IMG/VR virus record: IMGVR_UViG_3300043778_000030
Coordinates: 1-23,620 of that record
DNA from: a virus
Direction: 5' to 3' (one strand)
Length of the DNA stretch: 23,620 nucleotides
A program made the position numbers and the translations under genes. Below, in pieces: positions 22,279 to 23,620 of the stretch. Numbering within the stretch: the first letter of the stretch is position 1; each line of letters begins with the position of its first letter. Under the pieces are notes generated by a model. The model saw only the letters and a program-made list of their open reading frames with translations, made no database searches and was not told the origin of the DNA.

Positions 22279-22379
22279 TGCCCGATTGGCCGATTGACGA
22301 GAGCGAAGCCATTCTCCAAGAGGATGAAAGCGCGGAACCGGACGACGTAGAAGAGGCTGACGAAGAGAGCGACGACTAG
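22275..22379 (+). CDS. 34-residue highly acidic protein
   Basis: The ATGATG start at 22275 overlaps the HNH stop. Nearly half of the 34 residues are Asp or Glu (18 in all), most of them in the second half, with no Lys or Arg. Such a composition could mimic DNA or bind a basic partner. It could also be the tail of a decayed gene cut by the HNH insertion. A longer upstream frame runs antiphase through the HNH gene and is rejected. Confidence 0.45.
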   Translation: MMPDWPIDESEAILQEDESAEPDDVEEADEESDD

Positions 22380-22403
22380 ATTTCTCTTCCCGTGGTACCG
22401 GGA

Positions 22404-22421
22404 CTGACGTACTATTCACGC
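22404..22421 (+). promoter_or_regulatory. promoter-like site before the fibre gene (P4)
   Basis: CTGACG-TACTAT (22404-22415) fits the shared YTG-N-S-S-TAY-N-N-T pattern. Directly upstream is GTACCGGGACT (22395-22405), the same 11-mer as at site P2. Nine nt separate the hexamer from ATG 22425, which lacks a Shine-Dalgarno sequence, so a leaderless message is likely if this is the promoter. Confidence 0.45.
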
Positions 22422-22424
22422 ATC

Positions 22425-23620
22425 ATGCGTCGGCTACTGCTGTTAGTCCTAGCACTCCTCGCCAGCGCGATCCCCGCGCGAGGGCAGTCCACGGTCGTGA
22501 GCGGAACAATCACCGATCAAGGCGGGCAGGCGTGGTTCGCGGGAACCGTTCAGCTAACGTTTCGCCCATCGAACTCCAATCCGACCGCGCAATATTTCTG
22601 GAATGGCGCGCCGTTCGACAAAAACACTACGATTCCCGTGCCCGCGTTGCAACTCGACGGGTCCGGCTCGTTTTCGGGCGTGAGCGTCCCGAGCAATAAC
22701 TTCATCACGCCATCGGGCAGCACGTGGACAGTTCAGGTCACACCCGCGTCCACGACGCCATCATTCTCGCAAAATCTTACGATCACCGGCGCGACACAGA
22801 ACATCTCCGCGCAGATCATCCCGCCAGCGGTGAATCTAAATCTCAGTGTCCCGTTGCTGGGCGCGCGCGCGTACACCGACAGCGAAGTGAGCGGCGCGCT
22901 TCCCGGCACGCTGTACTTCAACAACACCGATAACCGCATTCACGTGTGCTTGCTCACGGGATTCCCGCCGTGCACGTGGTTTGTGCTCAACGGTGGAGGC
23001 GGGACGGTCACGAGCGTGAGTTCGGGAAGCTTCTCGCCACTGTTCAACGTGACGGTCACGAATCCCACGACTACGCCCGCGTTTTCTTTCACGGCGCTCA
23101 ACGCGGCGGCGGGAACCATCTTCGGTAATCCCACCGGATCATCCGCGCCGCCATCGTTCAACGCACCAAGTTCGTTCAGCGGCATCGGCACGGTCACGAA
23201 TATCGCGACGAGCAGCCCCATCTCTGGCGGACCGATCACTACGACGGGAACTATCTTGTGCCCCACGTGCGTCGTGAGTGTGAGCGGAACTACGAATCAG
23301 ATCACGTCAAGCGGGGGAACGACGCCGACTCTTTCGATTCCTTCAACGTTCATCGCGCCGGGCTCGATCCAAGCAACTACCAGTCTGACCGGAACGAGCG
23401 TGACGGACAGCGGACTTACGAATGGGGATTGCGTCCAGGCTGGCACGGGCGGACTGCTGACGACCATCACGAAGCCGTGCTTGGTTTCAAATATCACACT
23501 CATCTCGCTAGGAGCAAACACGAGTGTTTGCAGCACGTCGAACGTCGCGGGGAATACTTGCACGACGACGGTGACAATCTCTCCGACGCAGCCAGATACG
23601 AATTACATACCCCTGTGCAT
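22425..23620 (+). CDS. tail-fibre-like protein with Sec signal peptide (partial)
   Basis: The frame is open from ATG 22425 to the end of the window, 398 codons with no stop. The start RRLLLLVLALLASAIPARG is a clear signal peptide: basic N-terminus, hydrophobic core and a probable cleavage site before QS at about residue 21. The rest is Ser/Thr/Gly/Asn-rich beta repeats. GTVTSVSSGSFSPLF, AAAGTIFGNPTGSSAPPSF and NGDCVQAGTGG are phrases typical of long phage fibres. Near the end TISPTQPDTNYIP follows the DTNY motif of tail tip domains. Eleven or so Cys are present. A signal peptide on a phage fibre is unusual, since virion proteins are normally assembled in the cytoplasm. Confidence 0.7.
   Translation, partial: MRRLLLLVLALLASAIPARGQSTVVSGTITDQGGQAWFAGTVQLTFRPSNSNPTAQYFWNGAPFDKNTTIPVPALQLDGSGSFSGVSVPSNNFITPSGSTWTVQVTPASTTPSFSQNLTITGATQNISAQIIPPAVNLNLSVPLLGARAYTDSEVSGALPGTLYFNNTDNRIHVCLLTGFPPCTWFVLNGGGGTVTSVSSGSFSPLFNVTVTNPTTTPAFSFTALNAAAGTIFGNPTGSSAPPSFNAPSSFSGIGTVTNIATSSPISGGPITTTGTILCPTCVVSVSGTTNQITSSGGTTPTLSIPSTFIAPGSIQATTSLTGTSVTDSGLTNGDCVQAGTGGLLTTITKPCLVSNITLISLGANTSVCSTSNVAGNTCTTTVTISPTQPDTNYIPLC

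Overview
The window reads as part of a tailed double-stranded DNA bacteriophage genome, or a prophage or metagenomic contig derived from one. It is moderately GC-rich and densely coded. Almost all genes lie on the + strand and overlap by ATGA/GTGA junctions. A large terminase, a portal, a gpT-like capsid protein, a head-tail adaptor and large coiled-coil internal proteins are present. No tape measure, sheath or long tail-tube gene is visible, so a short-tailed (podovirus-like) virion is the best inference. The host cannot be named from the sequence. The IPT/TIG domains and the fibre style are compatible with a soil bacterium, but this is weak.

Layout. 1-190 is non-coding with an inverted repeat. 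191-1418 is a replication pair: a DUF1376-type protein carrying iteron-like repeats inside its gene, then a helicase-loader-like protein. 1408-1799 holds two small genes, the second a 51-residue helix-turn-helix protein that could be a minimal small terminase. 1796-9392 is the packaging and head module: large terminase, portal, an HNH endonuclease, small genes, a scaffold-like protein, a minor head protein, a decoration-like protein and the major capsid protein. 9432-15222 is a connector/tail module of beta-rich proteins, including two tiny Cys-rich zinc-ribbon-like proteins, a double IPT/TIG protein and a gp4/gp11-like adaptor. 15222-18853 holds a second HNH gene and three proteins with the look of ejected internal virion proteins. 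18780-19469 is the only minus-strand block: three small genes, two encoding membrane proteins, around a Cys-patterned protein. 19560-22379 carries small genes, two more HNH endonucleases, a PurD-like ATP-grasp ligase and a 34-residue acidic protein. 22425 to the end is a tail-fibre-like protein with a Sec signal peptide; it runs off the window.

How it fits together. Packaging, head, connector and ejection genes follow the usual order for virion assembly. Four free-standing HNH_3-type endonucleases sit exactly at gene junctions, like homing elements. Four sites share the pattern YTG-N-S-S-TAY-N-N-T just upstream of the portal, the scaffold, the 19560 gene and the fibre gene. Two of these genes lack a Shine-Dalgarno sequence and would be leaderless if the sites are promoters.

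The most promising unexplained parts are the minus-strand trio, the ATP-grasp enzyme without the usual PurD N-terminal motif, the iteron cluster inside the replication gene, the shared promoter-like motif, and two genes that appear to lack an ordinary start codon (possible AUC starts). No endolysin, integrase, polymerase, tRNA or CRISPR array was recognised.
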